This document shows positions 1 through 12,100 of a stretch of DNA of 64,000 nucleotides, piece by piece (the first letter of the stretch is position 1; every line of letters begins with the position of its first letter). The notes under the pieces are model-generated. The model was not told the DNA's origin. It saw only the letters and a list, made by a program, of their open reading frames with translations, and ran no database searches. A program made the position numbers and the translations under genes. The stretch covers positions 15,405,499-15,469,498 of the forward strand of contig NC_092565.1 in the NCBI RefSeq assembly GCF_037975245.1. Reading direction: 5' to 3'. Source of the stretch: Apostichopus japonicus (taxonomy: Eukaryota; Echinodermata; Holothuroidea; Aspidochirotida; Stichopodidae).

Positions 1-1940
1 GATCGTGCTTATTAATAACTATCCGCAGGAAATGTTTGTGACGTTGCAGTTTGTACATCAGCCTTTGCAAGCAGATCTCTACAGAGGTCGTACTATACAT
101 AATCGTTTCATTGGCTTACACACTAAAATTGTTACTTTCAAGGCCCGCCAAAGCAGAGAGAAGTTTTCAAACTGGCATATATTACCCACCAAAATGTCAT
201 GATGAGCTGAGATTTTGGCCTGTCATGATTGACACTTGCAAAATTTCCATATCATGACAGTTTAGATTTTGAGCTAGAAGAGGAGCAAGTTTAGCACACT
301 GAACCCCAACCCTTGCATCTGCTCGTTGGGAGTAATATCAACATTAAACCAAAGAATTTTTTTTAATGGTTTATATCACCTAGTTCAAACCTATCTATTT
401 TCAAACCATCTGGAGTCGAAAACGCATGAGGATTGTCACAAAAGCACAATGGTTAGCCAACTGAGGATTTTGTTTTGAAAATCAGACACGTTTTCGCGTT
501 TAGTTTTACTTATAATAGGTAACAAACGACAACACGGAAAAAATGGCAGAATTGTCCTTTAACTCATTTTTTTTTAAATAATTGTTCATAACTTATAGAA
601 ATGTTTGATATTTTGTTTCGCTGCAATCAGTTTTTAAGTGTTAGATATAAAGTCTTTATGAATTTTAGATGTTATGTGAAATGAAAACTAAAACTCTTTG
701 CAATAATTAAGTTTCCTCCCAGTTTTTGAAAATCCCTACTAACTGGAGATACCCGGTACCTTTATAATGAATATTATATGCACCTCACGCAATTACGTTT
801 CCCGCGTTTTCGATTTACGTCTTGGGCGAAACTGGTAAGGTTTGAACATTTCTTACCACTCCTTTGTATGCGTTCACATCCTATGAAAATGTCGAAAAAG
901 ACTGTTCTGTGTGCTCCTGACAATTAATTTGTAAGATTTAGGTTAATGTAAAGTTTGTACATCTATGCATTGTGGGTATTACAATCACTTTCCACGCACA
1001 TATTAATACACACACAAACACGTTGTAATTTGTTTTCTCAAGATTCCATCACAATTACAGCAATATAAGTTCTTTTTCTTTCTTGAAACGGTGAGTCAAG
1101 ATAAAGTCCTTGGAAACGGTTTTTTAAGCAAATGACGTCAGATGCAGACGTATGCCTTTTGTAGAAATCAATGTTTGACATTGACATGTTAAAAAGGACG
1201 TAATATGTTTTAAAAAAAAGTACCGCCTGAAAGATTTGTAACAGGTATTTGCATGTATTATCAGGCAGACCTAATCAAGAAAGTATAGCAATAAGCATAA
1301 AACATCAGCTTCATAACAACAGTTATTACTAGCTCTAATTGTAAATGAAGGTCACAGTAATGCTGAGGTTTTGTGATCAAAGTGATGGAATATTCTCCAT
1401 ATAATCAGGGGCTTGCATTTCATTAGTTATCATAGTGTTATGTCAATGGATGATTATTGCGTAAGATTATAGTACTGAAATACCGAGATAAGCATGTCAA
1501 GTTTACCTGTAATTCCTACAATTACGAACGTATATAGCGTTATTAAGGTCTCCAATCCATGTAAGAGTGAAAAAGATAAAAGCTCTGTACATAAAAGGAA
1601 GCTTGTTGGCAATATCACGAAACAGGATTGTTATAGTTGAGTGCACTTTTATTTGAAAATGCAAGTACTAATTCAGCGTACTTAAAGTTTACAGTATCAA
1701 GAACGAGTACCTCAATTATTTGAGTACTTTTGATTGAGTACTTTACCAACCTTCCACTTATAACTGCTCTTTGATGGTCGTCGCTCGCTGACATCGGTAC
1801 ACCGTATTGTTTGTGGTAATAATTAATAGGCTACTGTAAGCTGTTACTAATTGATCGGTAGGTTAGCATCATATATATCTCCCGGTTCTGACTTGCTCAG
1901 TGATGACTAATTTGTCTCTTTCAGTAATGACTACCTTGGA
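1..1940. other. Intergenic DNA with no supported gene
   Basis: AT-rich sequence. The only open frames are short (65 and 68 codons near the left edge), overlap each other, and resemble no family I know. I see no splice-bounded coding segment and no RNA gene. The stretch ends where the 59-bp tandem array begins. Confidence 0.6.
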
Positions 1941-1944
1941 AGAG

Positions 1945-3815
1945 TCAGGGCATATGAGGTACACCATATGTATTCTTGTGAACCTCATGTTAGAGAATAT
2001 TTAAGGGTGGCTAGGGGGTACACCATATGTATTCTTGTGAACCTCATGCTAAGGAATATCTAAGGGTGGCTGGGAGGTACACCATATGTATTCTTGTGAA
2101 CCTCATGTTAAGGCATATTTAAGGGTGGCTAGGAGGTGCACCATATGTATTCTTGTGAACCTCATGTTAGAGAATATCTAAGGGTGGCTAGGAGGTACAC
2201 CATATGTATTCTTGTGAACCTCATGTTAAGGTATATATAAGGGTGGCTAGGAGGTACACCATATGTATTCTTGTGAACCTCATGTTAAGGTATATATAAG
2301 GGTGGCTAGGAAGTGCACCATATGTATTCTTGTGAACCTCATGTTAGAGAATATTTAAGGGTGGCTAGGGGGTACACCATATGTATTCTTGTGAACCTCA
2401 TGCTAAGGAATATCTAAGGGTGGCTGGGAGGTACACCATATGTATTCTTGTGAACCTCATGTTAAGGCATATTTAAGGGTGGCTAGGAGGTGCACCATAT
2501 GTATTCTTGTGAACCTCATGTTAGAGAATATCTAAGGGTTGCTAGGAGGTACACCATATGTATTCTTGTGAACCTCATGTTAAGGTATATATAAGGGTGG
2601 CTAGGAGGTACACCATATGTATTCTTGTGAACCTCATGTTAAGGTATATATAAGGGTGGCTTGGAAGTGCACCATATGTATTCTTGTGAACCTCATGTTA
2701 GAGAATATCTAAGGGTGGCTAGGAGGTACACCATATGTATTCTTGTGAACCTCATGCTAAGGAATATCTAAGGGTGGCTAGGAGGTACACCATATGTATT
2801 CTTGTGAACCTCATGTTAAGGCATATTTAAGGGTGGCTAGGAGGTACAGCATATGTATTCTTGTGAACCTCATGCTGAGGAATATCTAAGGGTGGCTACG
2901 GGTACACCATATGTATTCTTGTGAACCTCATGTTAGAGAATATCTAAGGGTGGCTAGGGGGTACACCATATGTATTCTTGTGAACCTCATGCTAAGGAAT
3001 ATCTAAGGGTGGCTAGGAGGTACACCATATGTATTCTTGTGAACCTCATGCTAAGGAATATCTAAGGGTGGCTAGGAGGTACACCATATGTATTCTTGTG
3101 AACCTCATGTTAAGGCATATTTAAGGGTGGCTAGGAGGTACAGCATATGTATTCTTGTGAACCTCATGTTAGAGAATATCTAAGGGTGGCTAGGGGTACA
3201 CCATATGTATTCTTGTGAACCTCATGCTAAGGAATATCTAAGGGTGGCTAGGAGGTACACCATATGTATTCTTGTGAACCTCATGTTAAAGCATATTTAA
3301 GGGTGGCTAGGAGGTACACCATATGTATTCTTGTGAACCTCATGTTAGAGAATATCTAAGGGTGGCTAGGGGGTACACCATATGTATTCTTGTGAACCTC
3401 ATGTAAGAGAATATCTAAGGGTGGCCAGGAGGTACACCATATGTATTATAAGGGTGGCTAGGGGGTACACCATATGTATTCTTGTGAACCTAATGCTAAG
3501 GAATATCTAAGGGTGGCTAGGAGGTACACCATATGTATTCTTGTGAACCTCATGCTGAGGAATATCTAAGGGTGGCTAGGAGGTGCACCATATGTATTCT
3601 TGTGAACCTCATGTTAGAGAATATCTAAGGGTGGCTAGGGGGTACACCATATGTATTCTTGTGAACCTCATGCTAAGGAATATCTAAGGGTGGCTAGGAG
3701 GTACACCATATGTATTCTTGTGAACCTCATGTTAAGGTATATATAAGGGTGGCTAGGAGGTACACCATATGTATACTTGTGAACCTCATGCTAAGGAATA
3801 TCTAAGGGTGGCATG
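1945..3815. repeat. 59-bp minisatellite array with higher-order structure
   Basis: About 31 units of roughly 59 bp. Each unit holds the constant core ACCATATGTATTCTTGTGAA followed by a variable part (TTAGAGAATATTTAAG, CTAAGGAATATCTAAG, TTAAGGCATATTTAAG or TTAAGGTATATATAAG) and GGGTGGCTAGG. The order of variants from about 1991 repeats from about 2345, a six-unit period of about 354 bp. One unit near 3440 is truncated. The array lies about 1.7 kb beyond the TRPM stop codon and has no coding potential I can support. Confidence 0.93.
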
Positions 3816-4550
3816 ATTATGTAAATGTATATGCCACATAATAATATGTATGTATCTGTATGTGCCACATGAATAACTGTATTTGCAACATGATAATATG
3901 TATGTATATGTATGTGCCACATGATTATAGCAAGCAGTAATTCTCCTTAAAATCACCAAATTTACCAAGAGCAGATACCCCAAGATCAATGCCTCCTGAA
4001 AACACAAAGATTGGCTTCTGTCATTGTACCAAACAATTCCTAACATTTCATCTGGCTTACATTTTGACACACAATGTTGATCATTTTGATTGTGTTATTA
4101 CTTAGTATATGTTCAGTGTCAAAACTACCAGTCAGTTATTGGTTTGGCTGTGTTTATATTGTAATGTATAATGAGACTTTCAACAAAAAAATCATGAACA
4201 GAACAACAAGAAATGGAAAGTGAACCAAACATATTAATGACTAAAATTTCTATTTTCATACACAATACAATTTCTAGAAAGGTAGTATTACAACTAGAAA
4301 AAATTATTTATAAACGTCTCCAAAAGAATGGCTAAAATTTATATTTTCATACACTAATACAATTTCTAGATAGGTAGTATTACAACTAGAAAAAATTATT
4401 TTTAAACATCTCTAAAAGCATATTATTGCTAGTATTCCTCATTACCTACAGTGATGGAAGACATGTAGTAATAATAATATAATGAATATATAGTTGAATA
4501 ATTACTTGAACTTATTCCAAATGTTGCCATGGATGAACATGTATTTTGTT
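3816..4550. other. Intergenic DNA with an 88-bp imperfect duplication
   Basis: No gene is seen. The segment at about 4240-4327 is repeated with few changes at about 4331-4418; both copies share ACAATTTCTAGA and GTAGTATTACAACTAGAAAA. A 94-codon minus-strand frame at 3786-4070 begins beside the minisatellite edge and looks accidental. Confidence 0.6.
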
Positions 4551-5000
4551 CAACATGCTATATGATAGAATACCCTCCATGAAATGTCTTATGCTAGTAT
4601 ACTCTCCATAGCATGTTATAACCTCCATAACATGTTATATGCTAGAATACTCTCCATAACATGTTATATGCTTGAATACTCTCCATAACATGTTATATGC
4701 TAGAATACTCTCCATAGCATGTTATATGATGGAATACTCTCCACAACATGTTATATGCTAGAATACTCTCCATAACATGGTATATGCTTCAATACTCTCC
4801 ATGACATGTTATATGCTAGAATACTCTCCATAACATGTTATATGCTAGAATACTCTCAAAACATTGTTATATGTTTGAATACTCTCCATAACATGTTATA
4901 TGCTAGAATACTCTCCATGACATATTTTATGCTAGAATACTCTCCACAACATGTTATATGCCAGAATACTCTCCCTAACATGCTTTATGTGCTAGGTTAT
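4551..5000. repeat. 29-bp minisatellite
   Basis: About 15 units of 29 bp built on CATGTTATATGCTAGAATA and CTCTCCATAA, with point changes such as GCTTGAATA and GATGGAATA. A plus-strand frame of 84 codons runs through the array, but it is only the translated repeat and shows no family resemblance. Confidence 0.9.
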
Positions 5001-5519
5001 CCACCATCCCATACATGGCTTTTCAATTCCTGTGTACATGGTTCCAAATGTCCTGTGTAAGGTTATACACCAACCAATACATGGTTCTAAATGTCCTATG
5101 TAAGGTTGTCCACTATCACATACATGGCTCTTCGATTCCTGTATACCCAGATACAACATCTTAAATATCTAAATAATTCATTACGTTTAGATATTTAGTC
5201 AAATATTCAAATACACAGTTGCTATATCTACATATTTGATCTCTCCCAAATACCGCAAGATCATCTAAATCTTCAAAGCCTTCTTTACTGACCAGGCAGG
5301 GAATAATTTATCCAGTATTGCATCAGAAAACATTATACAATATGGAGCAAATTCCTTTTCAAATGAAAACCTGTATATAGCCGTTTGGAGCACAGGGAAG
5401 GAAACAGAGTACTTTATAATAGATGAAGTTCAGAGTCTTGAAAAAATGTTACACAAAATTTGCACATTATTTTTTTAATTTCCCTGAAAATTGAAACCCC
5501 TTCGGAGGATATTATAACA
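5001..5519. other. 3' flank of the TRPM gene with degenerate repeats
   Basis: Sequence downstream of the TRPM stop codon (the gene is on the minus strand). It holds two or three degenerate units of about 55 bp around CATACATGGCT and CCTGTGTAAGGTT at 4985-5150. The remainder probably includes TRPM 3' untranslated sequence, but I could not place a convincing AATAAA on the minus strand. Confidence 0.45.
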
Positions 5520-8500
5520 TTATTCTCTGGACGCTTCATCGATAACCTTTTCACCCACATGTATATTTCCACTCCTGGTCAAGTTATTGATACTATTCAT
5601 AAGATCTACTTGCTCCTTTGAGATACGGTCAACATTGTCAGCCTCTCTGTGGTCAACACTATCAGCCTCTCTGTGGTCAACACTATCAGCCTCTCTGTGG
5701 TCAACACTGTCAGCCTCTCTGTGGTCAACACTGTCAGCCTCTCTGTGCCCTTCATCTGCCTTTGAAACTCCTCTAACATCGCCATTTTCACCAATCTGGT
5801 TTTGATTCTTCGATCGTCTTTTGTGCTTCTTTCTCTTTCGGAGGCCCGCTTGCGTCCTTCCCCTCTGATCTCTTTCATGTGAGAGCATCTTGAGGTAATC
5901 GTCTGCGGCATAAAATGAAACTTGATGATCCAATACTTTGTTGACACTCCCACCGTCGGCAGATATTCTTACGAGACTCTGTGCGGTATCGAGAGGAGCC
6001 AGACTTTCTTTGTTTTCACCGACGCCGTTCAAACTATCTTTGGTCCTGTAGATGTCATCCTGTCGTCTCTCGTCGCCCTTACTTGAGATTTTATGGATAG
6101 AGTCCCAACTGCCCGGGACCGATGAGCTCCCTTGCATCCCTGGCTCTGGATGATTCCAGGCATCTTTCATCTGCTCAAGGTGGACACCGATCCTATCAAG
6201 CCTACAGCAAAGCAATCAAAATGGAAGGAATGTCATGAAACGAGAGACATAACACTCAGTTTATTTTGTGGGGTTTTTTAAGGGACGCACTCTTTATTTA
6301 TGACAGCAACAACAGTGCATTTTTGCTTATATGTTGCAGGATTTGAAATATGGTATTTAGTTATTTTGGCCATCAGGTACACTCTCACTATGGTGACCAT
6401 ATAAACCACACTCTGATTCCTGACACTCCCCATTTATGGTGAATCTGTTTTGTCGTAGCATCTCAAGATTAAATTAAGACATATTGCTCAAACATAGATA
6501 TTACAGAACCTAAAAGCTGATGTGAAAACACAGCATCATAAAATACCACTCACGTTTTATTAAGAAAATTGCATAAATAAAAGAATACTGATGGAAGAAT
6601 GCTTTTATCAATTGGGTGATATTAAAAATGGCAAATCAAGTTTTCGAGGAAATGTCCTTGCAGTAAATTGTTTGCATTTCATGCAAAGCCTGGGTTAGTT
6701 CTGTTTATCTGCAGGAAGCTAAATGGAGGCTAAGAACCTCAAATCAACTGCATGAATAAACAACCGGATTGTCAAATGAGTAAGTGGAATGTTTGAAGTA
6801 ATATGCCATTAATAGGAGCAACTTCATTCCGGTAGATTAAGCAACTAGAGATTCCGAGGCCTTGTGATTCCTTGGCTTTAACTCGCTTAGCTTACTGATA
6901 TGATAAAAGAGTTAAATTTGTCTGAGAAAATAGTGCACAATACAATTGTGCATAAATACTTATTTACAATAGTCCAAATGTAATACAAGTCAGATACAAG
7001 CTGTTGTAATTAACAATTAAGTTAGACTTGACCTTTATGTCGATTCCACAGAGTGTTTATTCAACATTGGGGTTTAAAATTCACTCAGTACTTGTGAGAG
7101 TATCTTTTATCAAGATCAACACAATATAGTCGATCCGGTCGAGCTGTATAAGCATGCATGGAAAGTTCAACCTCCAATGAAATTTGGCCATCATCAATCT
7201 TATCAGTGGATTAAGCAATGTATTTTGTTATCAACAATTCAAAGATTTGCTGCAAAATGTTAAATTTTAAAAATGACATTTGTAAGCATTTTATCATTTT
7301 CCCATCTAACTGGTAAATTTACTTGAGGATGAATTTGTTCAATTTATAACAGATGTCTTGCATCTACATACTGATGGTATACAAGCACAGATGCCTTACA
7401 CTCATCTACACACCGATATGTTACAAACACAGATGCCTCACACCCATCTACAATTATTTCTTAAATTATTGTTGCTTAACATGTGTAGTAACTGTATATA
7501 TATATTATTATCAAACCAGTACCTGTAAGTACATTTTCTCTTTTCATTATGAACAATTCATTTGCAATTTTAACAATTCATATTTTAATTTTAACAATGC
7601 ATATTAACAATTAATTAACAAGTCATTTGCTACACAAAATGTTGACATTGATGCTATGTCATAGACATCACTCTCACATTCACTTTAGCTTAAATAACTT
7701 TATAAAGAAGGACAAACCTTTCTTCCAATCTCTCCAACCTTTCAGTTGTTTCTTCTTTAGCTTGCTTGTTTTTCATCATCCTATACTTGGCTGAACACTC
7801 TTTTTCAAATACTCGCAAATCGCTCATCTCTTGCTTGCTGTACTTGTAAACTGAAAGGAGAACAGAACCAACACCACACAGGTTAGCTATACCAACACCA
7901 CAGGTCATTAGCACCAGCTGTAACCAACACCACAGGTCATTAGCACCAGCTGTAACCGACACCACAGGTCACTAGCACCAGCTATACCAACACCACAGGT
8001 CACTAAACCAGCTATACCGACACCACAGGTCATTAGCACCAGCTATAACAACACCACAGGTCACTAGTACCAGCTATACCAACACCACCGGTCATTAATA
8101 CAAGCTATACCAACACCACAGGTCATTAGTACCAGCTATACCAACACCACAGGTCATTAGTACCAGCTATACCAACACCACACATCATTAATACAAGCTA
8201 TACTAACACCACAGGTCACTAGTACCAGCTATACCAACACCACAGGTCATTAGTACCAGCTATACAAACACCACAGGTCACTAGTACCAGCTATACCAAC
8301 ACCACAGGTCATTAGTACCAGCTATACCAACACCACAGGTCACTAGTACCAGCTATACTAACACCACAGGTCATTAGTACCAGCTATACCAACACCACAT
8401 GTCATTAATACAAGCTATACTAACACCACAGGTCACTAGAACCAGCTATACCAACACCACAGGTCATTAGTACCAGCAATACCAACACCACAGGTCATTA

Positions 8501-9131
8501 GTACCAGCAATACCAACACCACAGGTCATTAGTACCAGCTATAAGAGAGCTACTTCAGTCAATCAATTACAGAGAGGTCCTGCAGAATTCACTGATCTTC
8601 ACAGTAAAAGAAAACATTGTCATAAGTTTGAAACTAAGTGGTGCTTGTCATTATTATGTTTAGTATCATGGTATGATATCATGACTTAAAAGTGCTTGGT
8701 TGGATATCTGAAACCAAGGGAGCTTCATGTTCTTTGTGAGCCTTAGAGGTTGTGAAAACATCAAAAGTAACAATGTCAGTTGTATATTACTTAGTTGTAT
8801 ATTCTTAATCATATTTATCATAGTATACAATATACCCTGTACCACAAATGTGTTATGATGGTATGTAGTCTTGGAATTAAATAGTGGTTGTGATGATGTG
8901 CTGTGGTAATATCAGTATTTTGACAGACAATACTAACCATATCCTTCTTTCTTTGTTCTACAGCATCTCTGAATTCCTTTGCGATAGAGCACTTTAAGCA
9001 GAGTGAAAATGTGCTCCAGAATCATGAATGGAAGAGGCAGGGTGGGACGATGATGAAATTCCATGACAAGCCAATAGAGTTCATAACGCCAGACAGCCAA
9101 AGAATTCTCCTGCACTTCATCAAACACATGG
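5520..9131 (-). CDS. TRPM exons 21-23: TRP helix, coiled coil, disordered tail
   Basis: Exon 21 (9131-8938) gives VFDEVQEN, VWRYEL and MEFHHRPTLPLPF, the TRP helix and the conserved sequence after it. Exon 22 (7850-7718) and the start of exon 23 form an acidic/basic coiled coil (ERLERLEERLDRIGVHLEQM across the junction); in TRPM channels this helix assembles the tetramer. The rest of exon 23 (6201-5520) is low-complexity and hydrophilic, with a basic run RKRKKHKRRSK, five copies of an octapeptide close to HREADSVD (residues about 1309-1348) and a 35-residue end. The tail has no NUDT9 or kinase motif. Confidence 0.9.
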
Positions 9132-12100
9132 CTACAATGAATGCAAATAGAGAATATTAGATCCCAAAAACGAAAAAAAAACAAGAGTGAACAGATGCAA
9201 CTGCTACAACAATATCTTGACAAGACATTGGTGCATATAAACACCCAGATCCTACTAAAACTTGGACACTTCTCATGATATTTAATTATAAAGAATCTTT
9301 CATAGGTAAAATGTAGATATAACTCCCTGTAATGGTTACTTGAACTGCTTTCATAACCATTGTAAATAATGAATTCTGTAAGTTATTAAGAGCATGCACA
9401 GATTACAATGTAGGTGCACTTTAATAATCAGTTTTATTGTATATCTTGCTGTTTGTTAATTGTAAATTACTTATGTAAGTCAGCCTACAGTAGGACTGCC
9501 CACAGCTCTATTAAAGGTAGACTTGGAAGTAAAGGACGAATACATAAAGTTACTTAGGCAACTTTGAAACGCTTCTTACAACTAAACAGATAAGTTCAAG
9601 TCCGTGTACTGTAAATCTTTACTTTTCCCGAAAGCTTTGCTGGGGGGGTCGGGGGGTGGGTTTCTGATTGGTCGATGATCGTAACAATTTTTCATAACAT
9701 AAAACAGCCGTGTGCATGTAATCAAGCATAACTAAAAGCGTAACTTATTACGTAAAGCTGTCCAACTTCACAAGTGATCTCAGCTTATCATCAATTGCAG
9801 GATAATTGGTCTTACAATTCAACTGGAAGAGTTTTTACTCTTGATCATGCAATGGGCCCAACGGGTCAGTCATAACGAACTGTCACACATATATATTGTG
9901 ACCTTTCATCAGAGTTGCAATAAACCTCCTAGATCATATGCCTCATCAGATGAGAAAGCGTAACCGTCTTGAAATGGATACGATGAACAAATTGAAGCAG
10001 GTGACACACTGACCGCAATGCAGGGTAAACTAATGCCCAGTGAATGGGAACAAGATGTTATAATAGATATACAAGTATAAGCTCATTAATCAGCCTTGTT
10101 GACCGCAGCCAGGGATAGATGCAAGGTCAATCACAATTAGTAACGGTCATTACCAGCAACTGTAAATAATAGGCTTAGTAGTAACTGCTAGATTTGGCAA
10201 ATGGGTCACTCTTAAGTCTGAATAAGTCTGAATAATTTCAAGCAAATTAACTGGGGTGCATTGACAATGAAAACAAAGAGATTTGAAAAGATGGTTTTTT
10301 ACTAAATCATTGACCAAAAATTGTTGTGTCCCTTCATAAATCTTTCTTTTGGTGTGTCTGAAATGTGTCAATTCTATGACTTTATTCTTTTGAAAACATT
10401 TCCAATGCACATATTATGATACAAAATATATATATATATATATATTTATTGCCACAAAAATTTCACCCTAAAAGCAAATTCATAAAATAATCAGTATGGA
10501 TATAATTTGATGCAGCTTAAATGACCATGATGTTACTCCCTCTTATTATTTCATGAACTACATAAATTTCGAATATAAAAGTGGGTATTATGATTCAGAG
10601 ATCATAAAAATTACACAAAAGCAATGAATATTCATAATTTGGGAGTATGTCATTATTAGTGACTTTCGATCACCTCATGTGTACTTGACAATAGGGGGCT
10701 TGCTTTACAAGAAATAAACTGATAGTAAAATAGCAGTATGCGGCAAAATTATTAAAATAAAAATAAGCCCTGATCTCATAAAAAATACACCATTTCCCTA
10801 TAACTAGGGAGATACTACTTTTATTAAAGGGGAAAAAAAAAAAAAAGGAAAAAAGAAAAGCACACTCTCAAAGAAAGATATGTTATAAGTTTTGTAAAGT
10901 AACGAAGTGACCCCTTCAGGTTTAGCCTGTTTAAGTTTGAACCAATCAAAGTAAAGCATGCATATTGTTTCCACAGGTTTTGATAGCTAAGAAATAGGTT
11001 TTCTGTGTACAATGGGCATATCCATTATCGTAAAAGCCAAAGGGATATGCACAGGGGCTATTCCATTATTGTGTGAGGGGTGGGATATGCACAGCTGGAT
11101 ATTCCATTACTTTATAGGCAGCAGATTTCAAGTTTTCTCTGTATCTCCCTCTCTTTTCTGATATACACTATTGATTTCCATACAACCATCAATCTAGTGG
11201 TGCACAAAGAGACCTTCTAGATCAATATGTACAATTCATTGCATAAGGCCTTCACTGGACCATTATTGCCTATTCTTGCAAAGAATGCCTCCAGTAAACC
11301 TCTGTAGTCTGTTCTTATACAGGGAGGCATTGTTAGAAGGCCCCTATAGTCTGCTCTAATACAAGGGAGCCTTCAGTAAAACCTTATAGACTGTTTTCAT
11401 ACAAAGAGGTCTTCAACGTTAGGTTCTTATTTAAGGACGCCTTCAAATGTTAGTCTGTTCTCCTGCAAAGAGGTTTCAATGGAAACTTACATTCTGTCCT
11501 TATATAGCATGCCTTCAATTAACACTATGCCTTCAAATAACACCATGCCTTCAATTAACACAATTAACATAGTCTTTTCTTTTATAAGGGAGCCTTCAGT
11601 AAACCCTTATTTGCTGTTTTCACACTATAGTTCTTCAATGAAACCTTTCATTCTGTTCTTATATAAGCAGTCCTTCAGTTAACCCAATATAGTCTGCTGT
11701 TATATAAGGAGACCTTCAGTAAACTCTTGTAGTGTTGTTATATAAGGTGGATTTTACTTAACTCTTATAGTCTGTTGTTATATAAGGAGACCTTTAGCTC
11801 ATGAAAGTCAAGCCTGCATATAGAAAACAGTCCTCCTCAAATTCACCTGAGCAGTAATAATTTGTTACTCAATAGCATAAACTACCCCAAATACTGCCAT
11901 TAGGATTCATCTTTTGAGCGCACCTAATTAATTGACCAGTCACCTGTATGATTGCAAACATAAGTGCTCTAATGGCCAGAACTACTTTCCTGTGGGTGAA
12001 GACAAGTTTGGCTGGACCACTGAAATAGTACACTGCGTGTGTAACCATGAATTTGTACAGAATAGCATTCAGTACGGCTAGCATTACAAATTCGGGTAGG

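Noticed and set aside
2..257. Two overlapping frames at the left edge.
   Set aside because: Short, overlapping in different frames, and without recognisable motifs.
1945..3815. CRISPR-like array.
   Set aside because: Units are contiguous minisatellite repeats without unique spacers, in a eukaryotic gene context.
4806..5060. 84-codon plus-strand frame.
   Set aside because: Lies within the 29-bp minisatellite; no independent evidence.
5587..5953. Alternative frames through the 24-bp repeat (72 codons plus, 115 codons minus).
   Set aside because: Kept open by the repeat; the channel frame is fixed by splice phase and coiled-coil continuity.
11944..12019. A 76-nt minus-strand segment with AG and GT borders in TRPM intron 20.
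   Set aside because: Its translation (SGPAKLVFTHRK...) does not match any TRPM part, and inclusion would put exon 21 out of frame and stop at once. Exons 20 and 21 join directly to read IAIFSHVFDEVQ, as expected.
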